Shown in pieces: positions 9,025-17,585 of a stretch of 64,000 nucleotides of DNA. The notes beneath the pieces were generated by a model. It searched no databases, was not told the DNA's origin, and saw nothing but the letters and a program-made list of their open reading frames with translations. A program made the translations under genes and the position numbers. Within the stretch, counting starts at the first letter, position 1, and the number at the start of each line of letters is the position of its first letter. This DNA comes from Paenibacillus riograndensis SBR5 (GTDB lineage: Bacteria; Bacillota; Bacilli; Paenibacillales; Paenibacillaceae). The DNA is taken from NCBI RefSeq assembly GCF_000981585.1, contig NZ_LN831776.1, positions 7,383,216 to 7,447,215 on the forward strand, read 5' to 3'.

Positions 9025-10533
9025 CTACAGCAGTGGAGACATCAGCCTTGCCGCCGATTCCAGCACCCGCTCCAGCAGCCGTTTGTTCATAAACGTCTCA
9101 TGCACAATCTGGCGGGTCGACAGCAGGTCGCGCTCAAAGTCGGCCACAATCCGGGAGACACTTTCCGTCTGCAGCAGCAGCGCATTGACCTCAAAGTTCA
9201 AATGGAAGCTGCGCATGTCCATGTTCGCTGTGCCTATGGTTGCAATTTCGCCATCGGTGATCAGCAGCTTGGAGTGAATGAAGCCCTTCTCATACTCATA
9301 GATCTTCACACCGGATTCCAGCAGCGCCGGGAAATAGGAGTGTGAGGCCAGAAAAGGAAGCCATTTATCCGGTTTGGCCGGGAACAGCAGCCGCACATCC
9401 AGCCCGGACATCGCGGCTACCCGCAGCGCCGTTAAAATATCTTCATCCGGGATAAAGTATGGGGTAGCGATCCATACCGACTTTTCCGCCGAGGTGATCA
9501 TCGAGAAGAAAATATTTTTCAGCGCACGGCGCTCGTTATCCGGCCCGCTGGCGATAATCTGTACCGCCCCGTCGCCATTCGTGAACCGCAGCTGCGGGGA
9601 GAGGTAGTCCTGCTCGAGAATTTTTTCGCCTGTTGTGTGCATCCAGTCCTGCAGGAAAATAATCTGCATCGTCCGCACCGCTTCACCCCGGAGCAGCATA
9701 TGGGTATCGCGCCAGAATCCGTAGGTCTTGCTGCGGCTGAGATATTCATCGCCAACATTCAGCCCGCCCATGAAGCCGACATCTCCGTCAATCACGACAA
9801 TTTTGCGGTGGTTGCGGTAGTTGACCCGGCTGGAGAAAAAAGAAGTGGAATTGCCGTAGGCCGCCACCTGAACTCCGGCATCGCTTAATTCCTTCAGAAA
9901 GGCGCGGGACAGCTGAATGCTTCCTACCGCGTCATACATAAATCTGACGGCAACGCCCGCACGGGCTTTTTCAATCAGAATCTGCTGAATGCGGGTCCCG
10001 ATATGATCGGCCCGAAAAATATAATATTCCATATGGATATGGTGCTGCGCCTGACGCAGCTCCAGCAGCAGTGTGCCGAACGTTTCCTCACCATTGGTCA
10101 GGATGCGTGTCTCGGAATTGAATGAAATCGGGGTTCGTGCCAGCCTCTGCGACAAGCCCAGCAGCTTCTGCCGGGTGGTGTCAAAGATCGACCAGTCCTG
10201 ATGCATGCGCAAAGCATCATTCTCAATCCGCTCATAGGCCATCTGGTCACGTTGAGCTTTTTTATCATATTTGCGCCGTTTGAACACATTTTGTCCGAAC
10301 AGGAAATAAAGAATGAGTCCCACCACCGGAATCAAGGCCAGCAGCAGAATCCATGACATCGTAGTGGAGGGATTACGGTTCTCCATAAAAATACCGAGGC
10401 CAATGGAAATGACAGTCAATGTAGAGAAAACACTGACAATGGTCCCGACGGTGCTGCCCAACAAGCCGAAGCCAAAGTAATAAAATGCCAATAAAGCTGC
10501 AATAATGACTATAGCTTGCAATCCTCTTCTCAT
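9025..10533 (-). CDS. cls: Cardiolipin synthase (PLD superfamily)
   Basis: Condenses two phosphatidylglycerols into cardiolipin at the membrane. The 502-residue length is typical. Two N-terminal transmembrane helices (about 6-50 and 58-80) precede two canonical HKD motifs: H242-R-K244-x4-D249 and H420-S-K422-x4-D427, each followed by the G-x-x-N block. ATG at 10533. It is divergent from the TetR/RND operon and convergent with another PLD-superfamily gene, whose HKD motifs are degenerate by comparison. Confidence 0.95.
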   Translation of the reverse strand: MRRGLQAIVIIAALLAFYYFGFGLLGSTVGTIVSVFSTLTVISIGLGIFMENRNPSTTMSWILLLALIPVVGLILYFLFGQNVFKRRKYDKKAQRDQMAYERIENDALRMHQDWSIFDTTRQKLLGLSQRLARTPISFNSETRILTNGEETFGTLLLELRQAQHHIHMEYYIFRADHIGTRIQQILIEKARAGVAVRFMYDAVGSIQLSRAFLKELSDAGVQVAAYGNSTSFFSSRVNYRNHRKIVVIDGDVGFMGGLNVGDEYLSRSKTYGFWRDTHMLLRGEAVRTMQIIFLQDWMHTTGEKILEQDYLSPQLRFTNGDGAVQIIASGPDNERRALKNIFFSMITSAEKSVWIATPYFIPDEDILTALRVAAMSGLDVRLLFPAKPDKWLPFLASHSYFPALLESGVKIYEYEKGFIHSKLLITDGEIATIGTANMDMRSFHLNFEVNALLLQTESVSRIVADFERDLLSTRQIVHETFMNKRLLERVLESAARLMSPLL

Positions 10534-10684
10534 AGATAACCTACCTTCTCTTTCTGCCTTTCATCACGAAAATGACACATTTATATATTACATGAAGAAT
10601 CTATTTCTTCCTAGCCAGTATCCGCTGCAAAACAGTAATTTCAACAATAATGTAACCTCTCGGCCGCCTTCAACGTAGCAACAT

Positions 10685-10733
10685 TTGAAATGGCTCCCGT
10701 TCTATACTATAATCGGTTTGACTAAGGAGTCAA
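10685..10733 (+). promoter_or_regulatory. Promoter and palindromic operator of the TetR-RND operon
   Basis: A near-consensus promoter TTGAAA (10685-10690), 17-base spacer, TATAAT (10708-10713). Immediately downstream, covering the expected transcription start, is the perfect palindrome TTGACT-AAGG-AGTCAA (10718-10733). Its position suits repression by the TetR protein encoded 37 bases further on. Confidence 0.7.
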
Positions 10734-10769
10734 TTACAGAACTCCTGGGTCAGAGAGGAGTCGCTTTCT

Positions 10770-11699
10770 TTGGCAGCTGATAAAACTACGGATAAAAAGG
10801 AGCAAATTATCAAAACAGCCATGCAGCTATTCGCTGTGAAAGGCTCGTCCTCCACTTCCATGCAGGAGATTGCCGAGTTATGCGGGATATCCAAGGGCAG
10901 TCTCTATCTGGTATTCAAATCCAAGGAGGAGCTGGAGCGCAGCATTTATATATATTGCTTTCGCATGATCCGCGATCCCTTGCAGCAGGAAGAACAGAAC
11001 AGCTCAAGAACGCCGCGCGAGAAGCTGCGCAACCAGATTGAGATTCTGCTTCACCATGTGTACGAGCTGCGCGAGTTTTTCCAGCGGCAATTTCAGGAGC
11101 TGGCCGGAAAAGGAATGACAGATGCGCCCGAATGGCTGCGCAAGATTAATGGTCCATTGCTGAAGTGGAGCCAGAATAAGCTGGAAACCCTATATGGAAA
11201 GGAGGTCCTGCCTTATACAGGAGAATTGTTCCTGCTCGGGCATGGAATGATTCATTCCTATATTTTTTTGCTGTTCAACCACGAGTCTTTCGTTTCCATT
11301 CCGCGTCTTGCCAACCATCTGGTGGATGTATTGGACATCGTGGTAGCAGGTCTGCACGCCGGCCGGCCGGCCCCCCTGTTCTCCTCCATAGCCCTGGAGA
11401 GCTGGATGGAGAATTATGAAGCCGGCAGCCACCGTAATCCTTTGCAGCTCCTCAAAGAAATGAAGGAACGGTTGCATGCCGGCTCCGGGGCAGACCCGCA
11501 CAGTACAGAGGATGCCTTGGAATCGATAGCCATTCTGGAAAGCGAAATTCTCATGCCTCATCCGCGCAAGGCGATTATCCTGGGGATGATTGGCAACCTC
11601 CAGAGCTATCCTGCGGTTCATCCGCAGCTGGAGGATCTGAAGAAACTATGTTCGTTTCACATGCAGGGTGTATGCGGTTTTCATGAACCCGGCATATAG
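10770..11699 (+). CDS. TetR/AcrR-family transcriptional regulator
   Basis: A 309-residue regulator, longer than the usual 190-220 of the family. The N-terminal HTH lies at about 31-50 (MQEIAELCGISKGSLYLVFK), a classical TetR DNA-binding segment; the rest is a helical ligand-binding domain with an extended C-terminus of unknown role. The start is TTG at 10770, 9 bases after GAGAGGAG. The next gene, 96 bases downstream, is an RND exporter, so it probably represses itself and the pump through the palindrome at 10718-10733. Confidence 0.9.
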   Translation: MAADKTTDKKEQIIKTAMQLFAVKGSSSTSMQEIAELCGISKGSLYLVFKSKEELERSIYIYCFRMIRDPLQQEEQNSSRTPREKLRNQIEILLHHVYELREFFQRQFQELAGKGMTDAPEWLRKINGPLLKWSQNKLETLYGKEVLPYTGELFLLGHGMIHSYIFLLFNHESFVSIPRLANHLVDVLDIVVAGLHAGRPAPLFSSIALESWMENYEAGSHRNPLQLLKEMKERLHAGSGADPHSTEDALESIAILESEILMPHPRKAIILGMIGNLQSYPAVHPQLEDLKKLCSFHMQGVCGFHEPGI

Positions 11700-11795
11700 C
11701 GGCAGCAGAGAGAGAAAGACGGATAGGCAGTACATGCAGATTTTATACTGGAGGCGTTCCCTACGGAAGGCCCGAGAGGAGCAGAAACGTAACTT

Positions 11796-14700
11796 ATGAA
11801 AAGCCTCATTAACTTTTCGCTCAGAAACAAATTCGCTATTTGGCTTCTGACCATTATTATTGTGTTCGCCGGTCTGTACAGCGGCCTGACCATGAAGCAG
11901 GAAACACTGCCTAATATCAGCATCCCTTATCTCAGTATCACAACCATTTACCCGGGAGCTGCACCTGAGGGCGTGGTGAACGATGTCAGCAAGCCGCTGG
12001 AGCAGAAGCTCCGCAATGTGGACGGCGTGAAGACATTGACCTCGAACTCGCTCGAAAACGCCTCAAGCATCACCATTGAATTTGATTACGGCACAAATCT
12101 GGATAATGCTACGGCAGCCGTGCGCGAGGCGCTGAATGAAGTTGCCCTGCCGGATAATGTGCAGAAACCGCAGATTTCACGGTTCAGCCTGAGCTCTCTG
12201 CCGGTGATTTCACTCAGTTTGTCCGACAACAGCTCCTCCGATCTGGAGAGCCTGACCCGCATCGCCGAGAATGATATCCGTCCGGCTCTGGAAGATATCG
12301 AAGGGGTAGCCTCCGTGCAGATTGCCGGACAATATGTCAAAGAAGTCACGCTGAAGTTCAACCAGGATAAGCTGAAACAGTACGGGCTGACCGAGGATAC
12401 CATTAAAGGAATCGTCCAAGGCTCTTCCCTGCGCGTGCCGCTTGGACTCTTCACAATGGAGGAGTCGCAGAAAGCCGTTGTTGTGGATGGCAATGTTACG
12501 ACCGTTGATGATCTGAAAAACCTGAGCATCCCCGTTGTGCCCTCCGGCGCAGCAGGTGCGGGTGCAGCTGGCGGAGCCCCGGCAAGTGCAGGCACACCTG
12601 CAGGTACAGGTGCAGCCGGTGGAGCCGGAGCAACGGGCGCACCCGGTAATGCCGCTGGCAATGCAGCCGGCGGAGCAGCTATGACCGGACTGCCGACCGT
12701 CAAGCTGGGAGAGCTGGCCAATATCGAGGTTACAGGGAAATCGGAGTCCATATCCCGCACCAACGGCAAGGAATCCATCGGGATTCAGATCGTAAAAGCC
12801 AATGATGCCAACACAGTAGATGTGGTTAACGGCGTCAAGGACAAGACGGATGAACTGAAGAAGCAATACAAATCGATGGATCTTACCGTTCTGCTGGACC
12901 AAGGAAAGCCGATTGAGGATTCCGTAAACACCATGCTGTCCAAGGCTGCCTTTGGCGCCCTGTTCGCCGTGCTGATCATTCTGCTCTTCCTGCGGAATAT
13001 CCGCTCGACGATTATTTCCATCATCTCTATTCCATTGTCCCTGCTGATCGCAGTTCTCTGCCTGCGCCAGATGGACATTACCCTGAATATGATGACTCTG
13101 GGAGCAATGACCGTCGCCATTGGGCGTGTCGTCGATGACTCGATTGTCGTCATTGAGAACATCTACCGGCGCCTGAGTCTATCCGGTGAGAAGCTGCGGG
13201 GCCGGGAGCTGATCAGCGCGGCCACACGTGAAATGTTCGTGCCGATCATGTCCTCCACGATCGTTACCATCGCTGTGTTCCTACCGCTCGCTTTTGTCAG
13301 CGGTATGGTGGGCGAGCTGTTCCTGCCTTTTGCCCTCACGATGGTATTCGCTCTGCTGGCTTCACTGATCGTGGCGATTACCCTGGTGCCCGCACTCGCA
13401 CACTCGCTGTTCCGCAACGGCCTGAAGAAAGGCAAGAACAGCCACAGCGAAAAGCCGGGCAGAATGGCTGCCGGCTATCAGAAAATTCTGGACTGGTCCC
13501 TCTCCCATAAGCTGATTACCTTCGGGGTAGCCGTGCTTCTGCTGGTGGGCAGCTTGTTCCTGATCAAACCGATCGGTGTGAGCTTCATGCCTTCCCAGGA
13601 AGAGAAAAACGTAATGCTCACCTTCTCTCCAAAAGCCGGACAAACGCTGGAAGACGTGAAGGAGCAAGGCCTGAAAGCCGAGAAATACATTCTGGCTCAA
13701 AAGCATTTGGATAAAATGCAGTATTCCATCGGCGGCGGCGGCCCGTTCGGTATGGGCTCCGGCAATTCCGGGCTGTTCTATGTAACCTATGACAGTGATA
13801 CTCCGGATTTTGATACCGTCAAAGAAAACCTGATTGAAGGTCTGACCAAAGAGGTGCCGGATGGGGTCTGGGGCGATATGTCCGGCATGTCAGGCGGGGG
13901 TCTTGGCGGCAATACGCTGACCGTGAACATTTTTGGAGACAGTCTGGATCAGCTTAAGCCGGTAGCCGACGAAATTGCCGGCATTGTGCAGGCGGACACC
14001 GGCAACTTCAAGGATGGAAAGACCAGCCTCTCCGAAGCCTACGATCAATACACCATCGTTGCCGATCAGGCGAAGCTTAGTTCTCTCGGCCTTACCGCCG
14101 GACAAATAGCCATGAAGCTTAGTCCTGCCGGTACCCGCCCAGTGCTGACTGAGGTAGCGATGGACGGTAAAAATTATAATGTCTATATTGAAACTGACAA
14201 GGATACGTACAGCAGCATTCAGGAAATGGAAAAGGCTACGCTGACCTCCCCGCTGGGCATTACGGTGCCGATTGGCGAGGTAGCCAAGATTGAGAATGGC
14301 ACTTCGCCGGACTCCATTACACGCGAAGACGGTAAAATGAAGGTTGATGTCACCGCTGAGATTATCTCGAGTGACGTGAACAGTGCTTCGAACAGCGTCA
14401 AGGAAAAAATCGACGCGCTCGATCTGCCGGATGGCGTGACCGTCACCTTCGGCGGTGTAACCGAGCAGATTAACGATACGTTCGGACAGCTTGGAGTTGC
14501 CATGGCGGCTGCCATTGCCATCGTGTACTTCGTGCTCGTGGTTACCTTCGGCGGCGGTCTGGCCCCGTTCGCTATCCTGTTCTCCCTGCCGTTCACCGTC
14601 ATCGGTGCACTGGTTGCCCTGCTGCTGGCCGGAGAAACCCTCAACGTCTCGGCGCTCATGGGCGCACTGATGCTGATCGGGATCGTCGTCACCAATGCGA

Positions 14701-14993
14701 TTGTCTTGATCGACCGTGTAATCCACAAGGAAAAAGAAGGGATGTCTACACGCCAAGCCTTGCTTGAAGCCGGAGCCACCCGCTTGCGTCCGATCCTGAT
14801 GACCGCACTGGCGACCATCGGCGCATTGCTGCCGCTCGTATCCGGTCTCGAAAACAGCGCCGGCATCATCTCCAAGGGCCTCGGTGTAACAGTAATCGGC
14901 GGTCTGGTCAGTTCCACCCTGCTGACCTTGGTTGTTGTGCCGGTAGTGTATGAGTTCCTGATGAAATTCCGCAGCAAAAAAGTGTATGAATAA
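11796..14993 (+). CDS. swrC: RND-family efflux permease, SwrC/YerP type
   Basis: A 1065-residue proton-driven exporter of the AcrB superfamily; the Bacillus relative SwrC exports surfactin and confers resistance to it. It has one helix at about 12-30, a first extracellular porter region, helices from about 385 on, a second porter region (about 570-850) and a final helix bundle. The proton-relay pair D447-D448 is present in GRVVDDSIVVIENIY. Unusual: residues 250-297 are an almost pure Gly/Ala/Pro/Thr insert in the first extracellular loop (DNA 12543-12686). No MFP or outer-membrane partner is adjacent, as expected in a monoderm. The substrate is not predictable. Confidence 0.93.
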   Translation: MKSLINFSLRNKFAIWLLTIIIVFAGLYSGLTMKQETLPNISIPYLSITTIYPGAAPEGVVNDVSKPLEQKLRNVDGVKTLTSNSLENASSITIEFDYGTNLDNATAAVREALNEVALPDNVQKPQISRFSLSSLPVISLSLSDNSSSDLESLTRIAENDIRPALEDIEGVASVQIAGQYVKEVTLKFNQDKLKQYGLTEDTIKGIVQGSSLRVPLGLFTMEESQKAVVVDGNVTTVDDLKNLSIPVVPSGAAGAGAAGGAPASAGTPAGTGAAGGAGATGAPGNAAGNAAGGAAMTGLPTVKLGELANIEVTGKSESISRTNGKESIGIQIVKANDANTVDVVNGVKDKTDELKKQYKSMDLTVLLDQGKPIEDSVNTMLSKAAFGALFAVLIILLFLRNIRSTIISIISIPLSLLIAVLCLRQMDITLNMMTLGAMTVAIGRVVDDSIVVIENIYRRLSLSGEKLRGRELISAATREMFVPIMSSTIVTIAVFLPLAFVSGMVGELFLPFALTMVFALLASLIVAITLVPALAHSLFRNGLKKGKNSHSEKPGRMAAGYQKILDWSLSHKLITFGVAVLLLVGSLFLIKPIGVSFMPSQEEKNVMLTFSPKAGQTLEDVKEQGLKAEKYILAQKHLDKMQYSIGGGGPFGMGSGNSGLFYVTYDSDTPDFDTVKENLIEGLTKEVPDGVWGDMSGMSGGGLGGNTLTVNIFGDSLDQLKPVADEIAGIVQADTGNFKDGKTSLSEAYDQYTIVADQAKLSSLGLTAGQIAMKLSPAGTRPVLTEVAMDGKNYNVYIETDKDTYSSIQEMEKATLTSPLGITVPIGEVAKIENGTSPDSITREDGKMKVDVTAEIISSDVNSASNSVKEKIDALDLPDGVTVTFGGVTEQINDTFGQLGVAMAAAIAIVYFVLVVTFGGGLAPFAILFSLPFTVIGALVALLLAGETLNVSALMGALMLIGIVVTNAIVLIDRVIHKEKEGMSTRQALLEAGATRLRPILMTALATIGALLPLVSGLENSAGIISKGLGVTVIGGLVSSTLLTLVVVPVVYEFLMKFRSKKVYE

Positions 14994-15024
14994 GGCTTGA
15001 TGACCAATTGAAATAATAAAAAAC

Positions 15025-15062
15025 AAGGCGCTCTTCCTTATGTGGAAGGGTGCCTTATTTTT
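15025..15062 (+). terminator. Terminator of the RND operon
   Basis: Stem AAGGCGCTCTTCC / GGAAGGGTGCCTT (two G-T wobbles), loop TTATGT, followed by ATTTTT, 32 bases after the stop codon. Confidence 0.9.
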
Positions 15063-15098
15063 GGAGAAATGTTATATCCTACCTATGAATATTCGTGG

Positions 15099-15254
15099 TA
15101 TAATCACACAAGCACTGCTAAACTACCTCAAAAGAAATAGACCGCCCTACCCAAAGGAAACGGTCTATTTCTTGACTATTTTTCCGAAAGCCACCGCCCT
15201 TAAAAGCGGCTGTTGCACCAGAGAACCGTGTTAGCGCACGGTTCTCTTTTTTTT
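15099..15254 (+). ncRNA. Candidate small RNA, possibly a remnant of an Fst/TxpA-like type I toxin module
   Basis: An extended -10 (TGGTATAAT, TATAAT at 15099-15104) lies just after the previous terminator. About 28 bases later comes a perfect 13-bp hairpin, AAGAAATAGACCG/CGGTCTATTTCTT (15132-15173), then CCGAAAGCCACCGCCCTTAA, then a perfect terminator (15220-15254). From memory, this arrangement resembles the 3' part of holin-like type I toxin transcripts in Bacillales. No hydrophobic toxin peptide is encoded upstream, so it is either a decayed module or an unrelated RNA. Confidence 0.4.
15220..15254 (+). terminator. Strong plus-strand terminator
   Basis: AGAGAACCGTG-TTAGCG-CACGGTTCTCT followed by eight T. 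No T-run exists on the minus side, so it serves a plus-strand transcript that is not the RND operon, which already has its own terminator upstream. Confidence 0.85.
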
Positions 15255-15334
15255 ACGCTTGTTCTGGCTCTATGATAACATGCTGATCCTGTATTTCAAT
15301 CGCTCACGCTAGATAATTCCCAGCCCAGCTCCGT

Positions 15335-16030
15335 TTACGCCATTGTAGCCGCGCTGCTCTCCAGCGAAGTCTTCCAGGCGCGCAGCATCTGCAGATCCTG
15401 CGGCAGGAATTCCTCCAGCATATGGCTGAGTCCAAGGTAGAGCGGACTATCCGTTGCGGCATTCAGCCGCTCGCAGAACTGTGGTGTCCATCTCAGCAGA
15501 TGCTCTTCCAGGAAACGCTCCTGAATCTCCAGCAGCTCCATAGCACTGCGGATGGAGAAGCTGTTGTACAGCATCCGCTCATGCATTACTGCCATGAATT
15601 CCAGCTCTATGGAAATATGATCATCGGCTTCACCGCCGCATTTCTTGAAGACAATTCCTGCCGAAGCATATACATCGGAGAGCACGTTGCAGAATTCTTC
15701 CTCACGGCCCAGCTCGGCTGCTTCACGTGCCACAATAGTGCTGGCTGCACGCTCATTCATAAGGCGCATATATTCATGGGTCTCCCGCTCGCAGATCTGT
15801 GGGAGCGCTGAAGGCTCCTGGCTGCAAAGGTACCGTTTCAGTTCACGTCCGCCTTCCGTCATCTCCGCTGCGACACCAAGCTGGCGGTTTCGAATCCACT
15901 GGGCGACCAGTGACAGACTAGGCTTGCGCCCATAAAAATCCACTAATAATTGATATATTAATCCCCGGCTCTCCAACCAACGGCTGAATGCCTCCGGCAC
16001 GACGAGCGATGGAACAGTTGGTATAGTCAT
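15335..16030 (-). CDS. TorD/DmsD-family molecular chaperone
   Basis: A 231-residue all-helical protein resembling TorD-family chaperones, which bind the apo-form or signal region of molybdopterin oxidoreductases and help cofactor insertion. Family-like features are the central helices with FCNVLSDVYASAGIVFKKCGGEADDHISIELEFMA, where an E/DH segment corresponds to the conserved region, and the late cysteine-containing helix FCERLN. ATG at 16030 follows GGGAGG. It is divergent from moaA, a cofactor synthesis gene. The client could be the molybdopterin oxidoreductase at 46.8-48.9 kb, but no oxidoreductase is adjacent. Confidence 0.8.
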   Translation of the reverse strand: MTIPTVPSLVVPEAFSRWLESRGLIYQLLVDFYGRKPSLSLVAQWIRNRQLGVAAEMTEGGRELKRYLCSQEPSALPQICERETHEYMRLMNERAASTIVAREAAELGREEEFCNVLSDVYASAGIVFKKCGGEADDHISIELEFMAVMHERMLYNSFSIRSAMELLEIQERFLEEHLLRWTPQFCERLNAATDSPLYLGLSHMLEEFLPQDLQMLRAWKTSLESSAATMA

Positions 16031-16420
16031 TTTGCAAATCCTCCCTATTGGTTTGCCGGGCGCTTATCGCTTGTCTCTTGCAAGGCGGGCGTTATCCGGT
16101 CTAATCAAAGCTGTGCTCTTCGCAAAAGTGAGTGGAATGTAAACTGATAATACTTCCGCACCTAAATTATATCGGAAAAGTGAAACGCTTTCGGTGAGCA
16201 TTCTATGACCATTCCCCGAAATTGTCGCACTTCTGTCAAAATTGGCCTTTGCCATTTCGGTTTCATCACATATTATTTAGGTTGTCTTGTTTCTATCCGT
16301 TATAGCCTGTGTTCACCCCCTTTCCATTTCATTACGTGCACACTGCCATAACTATCGCATTGACGGGGCTGTCAACAATCTTTAAAATTTAAAATAAATA
16401 CATGCTGAAGGGAGCACAAC
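16031..16420. promoter_or_regulatory. Divergent torD-like / moaA region with moaA promoter
   Basis: On the plus strand TTGACG (16360-16365), 17-base spacer, TAAAAT (16383-16388) makes a good promoter with a short leader to moaA at 16421. The -35 is part of a small palindrome TTGAC-GGGGCT-GTCAA. No Fnr-like palindrome or molybdenum-cofactor riboswitch was recognised in this gap. A 63-codon minus frame (16064-16255) lacks a ribosome site. Confidence 0.6.
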
Positions 16421-17422
16421 ATGGAACCCTTGACGGACCCTTTTGGACGACTGCATGATTACATGCGCATATCGGTTACAGACCGCTGCAACCTGCGCTG
16501 CATTTATTGTATGCCTGCGGAAGGAATGCAATTCCAGCCCCAGGACGAGATTATGAGCTATGAAGAAATTACCGCTGTTGTGAAGGCGCTCGCCCCTCTG
16601 GGGCTGAGCAAAATCCGTCTGACCGGAGGCGAGCCCCTGGTGCGCAAGGATTTGGACAAGCTTGTCTCCATGATTGCCGCCATCCCGGGCATTGAGGACA
16701 TCTCCCTTACTACCAACGGCCTGATGCTTCCCGCCAAAGCCGCCCTGCTCAAGCAGGCGGGCCTGTCACGGGTGAACATCAGCCTGGATTCCCTGCGCCA
16801 GGACCGTTTTGCCATGATCACCCGCGGCGGGGAAGTCGCCAAAGTGCTGAAGGGGATTGAAGCCGCTGAGGCGGCGGGCCTCTCCCCGATCAAGCTCAAT
16901 GTTGTGCTCATGAAGGGCATCAACGATGATGAGATCAAGGACTTCATCTCGCTGACCCTGAACAGCCCGCTGAATGTGCGGTTCATTGAATATATGCCCA
17001 TTGGCAGCGCAAGCGATGCCTGGCGCCAGACGTATCTGCCGCTGGAAACCGTAGTTGAAGCCTGCCATGAAGCAGGCTGGGCCACGGAAGAGGCAGACAT
17101 GCCGTCCGGCAACGGCCCTTCCCAGAACCGGCGGGTGGTCGGTGCGCGCGGAACCTTCGGGCTGATCCATCCCGTAAGCGAGCATTTCTGCGACAATTGC
17201 AACCGGCTGCGCCTAACGGCAGACGGGCACATCAAGGCCTGCCTCTACTGGGCGGACGAATACAATGTCCGTCCTCTGACCAGCGATCCCGCAGCCGTGC
17301 AGGCCTTATTCCGCCAAGCCTTGGGCAACAAGCCGCATAACCACGAAATGGCGCTCGCCCTGGAGCGTAAAGCGCAGAGTCATACCCCGACCGTGCGGCG
17401 CATGTCGCAAATCGGGGGTTAG
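16421..17422 (+). CDS. moaA: GTP 3',8-cyclase MoaA
   Basis: Radical-SAM enzyme for the first step of molybdopterin synthesis (GTP to 3',8-cyclo-GTP). The 333-residue protein has the SAM-binding cluster C23-x3-C27-x2-C30, the GGE segment (LTGGEP, 68-72), the second 4Fe-4S cluster ligands C257, C260 and C274, and the C-terminal Gly-Gly tail needed for catalysis. ATG at 16421 follows GAAGGGAG. Other moa/moe genes are not adjacent, but mobA is at 28.8 kb and a molybdopterin enzyme at 46.8 kb. Confidence 0.97.
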   Translation: MEPLTDPFGRLHDYMRISVTDRCNLRCIYCMPAEGMQFQPQDEIMSYEEITAVVKALAPLGLSKIRLTGGEPLVRKDLDKLVSMIAAIPGIEDISLTTNGLMLPAKAALLKQAGLSRVNISLDSLRQDRFAMITRGGEVAKVLKGIEAAEAAGLSPIKLNVVLMKGINDDEIKDFISLTLNSPLNVRFIEYMPIGSASDAWRQTYLPLETVVEACHEAGWATEEADMPSGNGPSQNRRVVGARGTFGLIHPVSEHFCDNCNRLRLTADGHIKACLYWADEYNVRPLTSDPAAVQALFRQALGNKPHNHEMALALERKAQSHTPTVRRMSQIGG

Positions 17423-17440
17423 GCGGTCACGAAACATCAA

Positions 17441-17483
17441 ATAAACGGCAGGGCCATCCTTATCGGATCGCGCTGCCGTTTAT
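17441..17483. terminator. Terminator between moaA and the HTH-TPR gene
   Basis: ATAAACGGCAG/CTGCCGTTTAT, perfect 11-bp stem with short T-rich ends, between convergent genes. Confidence 0.65.
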
Positions 17484-17585
17484 CGGATTCTGTGTCCGCA
17501 TAGCCATAAAAGTGACCTGTTTTTGCAAAATAACGCTTCTCCTGTCCGCATTAAGCTGCCTTCAGCTTACTTGGCATTAAGTCCC

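Noticed and set aside
12086..15026. Several long minus-strand frames inside the RND gene
   Set aside because: Shadows of the strongly supported plus-strand gene.
15040..15234. 64-codon frame over the candidate small RNA
   Set aside because: It begins within the RND terminator and runs through hairpins; no ribosome site and no toxin-like hydrophobic segment.
16064..16255. 63-codon minus frame upstream of the TorD-like gene
   Set aside because: No ribosome site and no similarity; it occupies the divergent promoter region.
17423..17585. Possible pro-peptide gene for receptor paralog 1
   Set aside because: The only frame with a ribosome site encodes 22 residues without a hydrophobic export segment.
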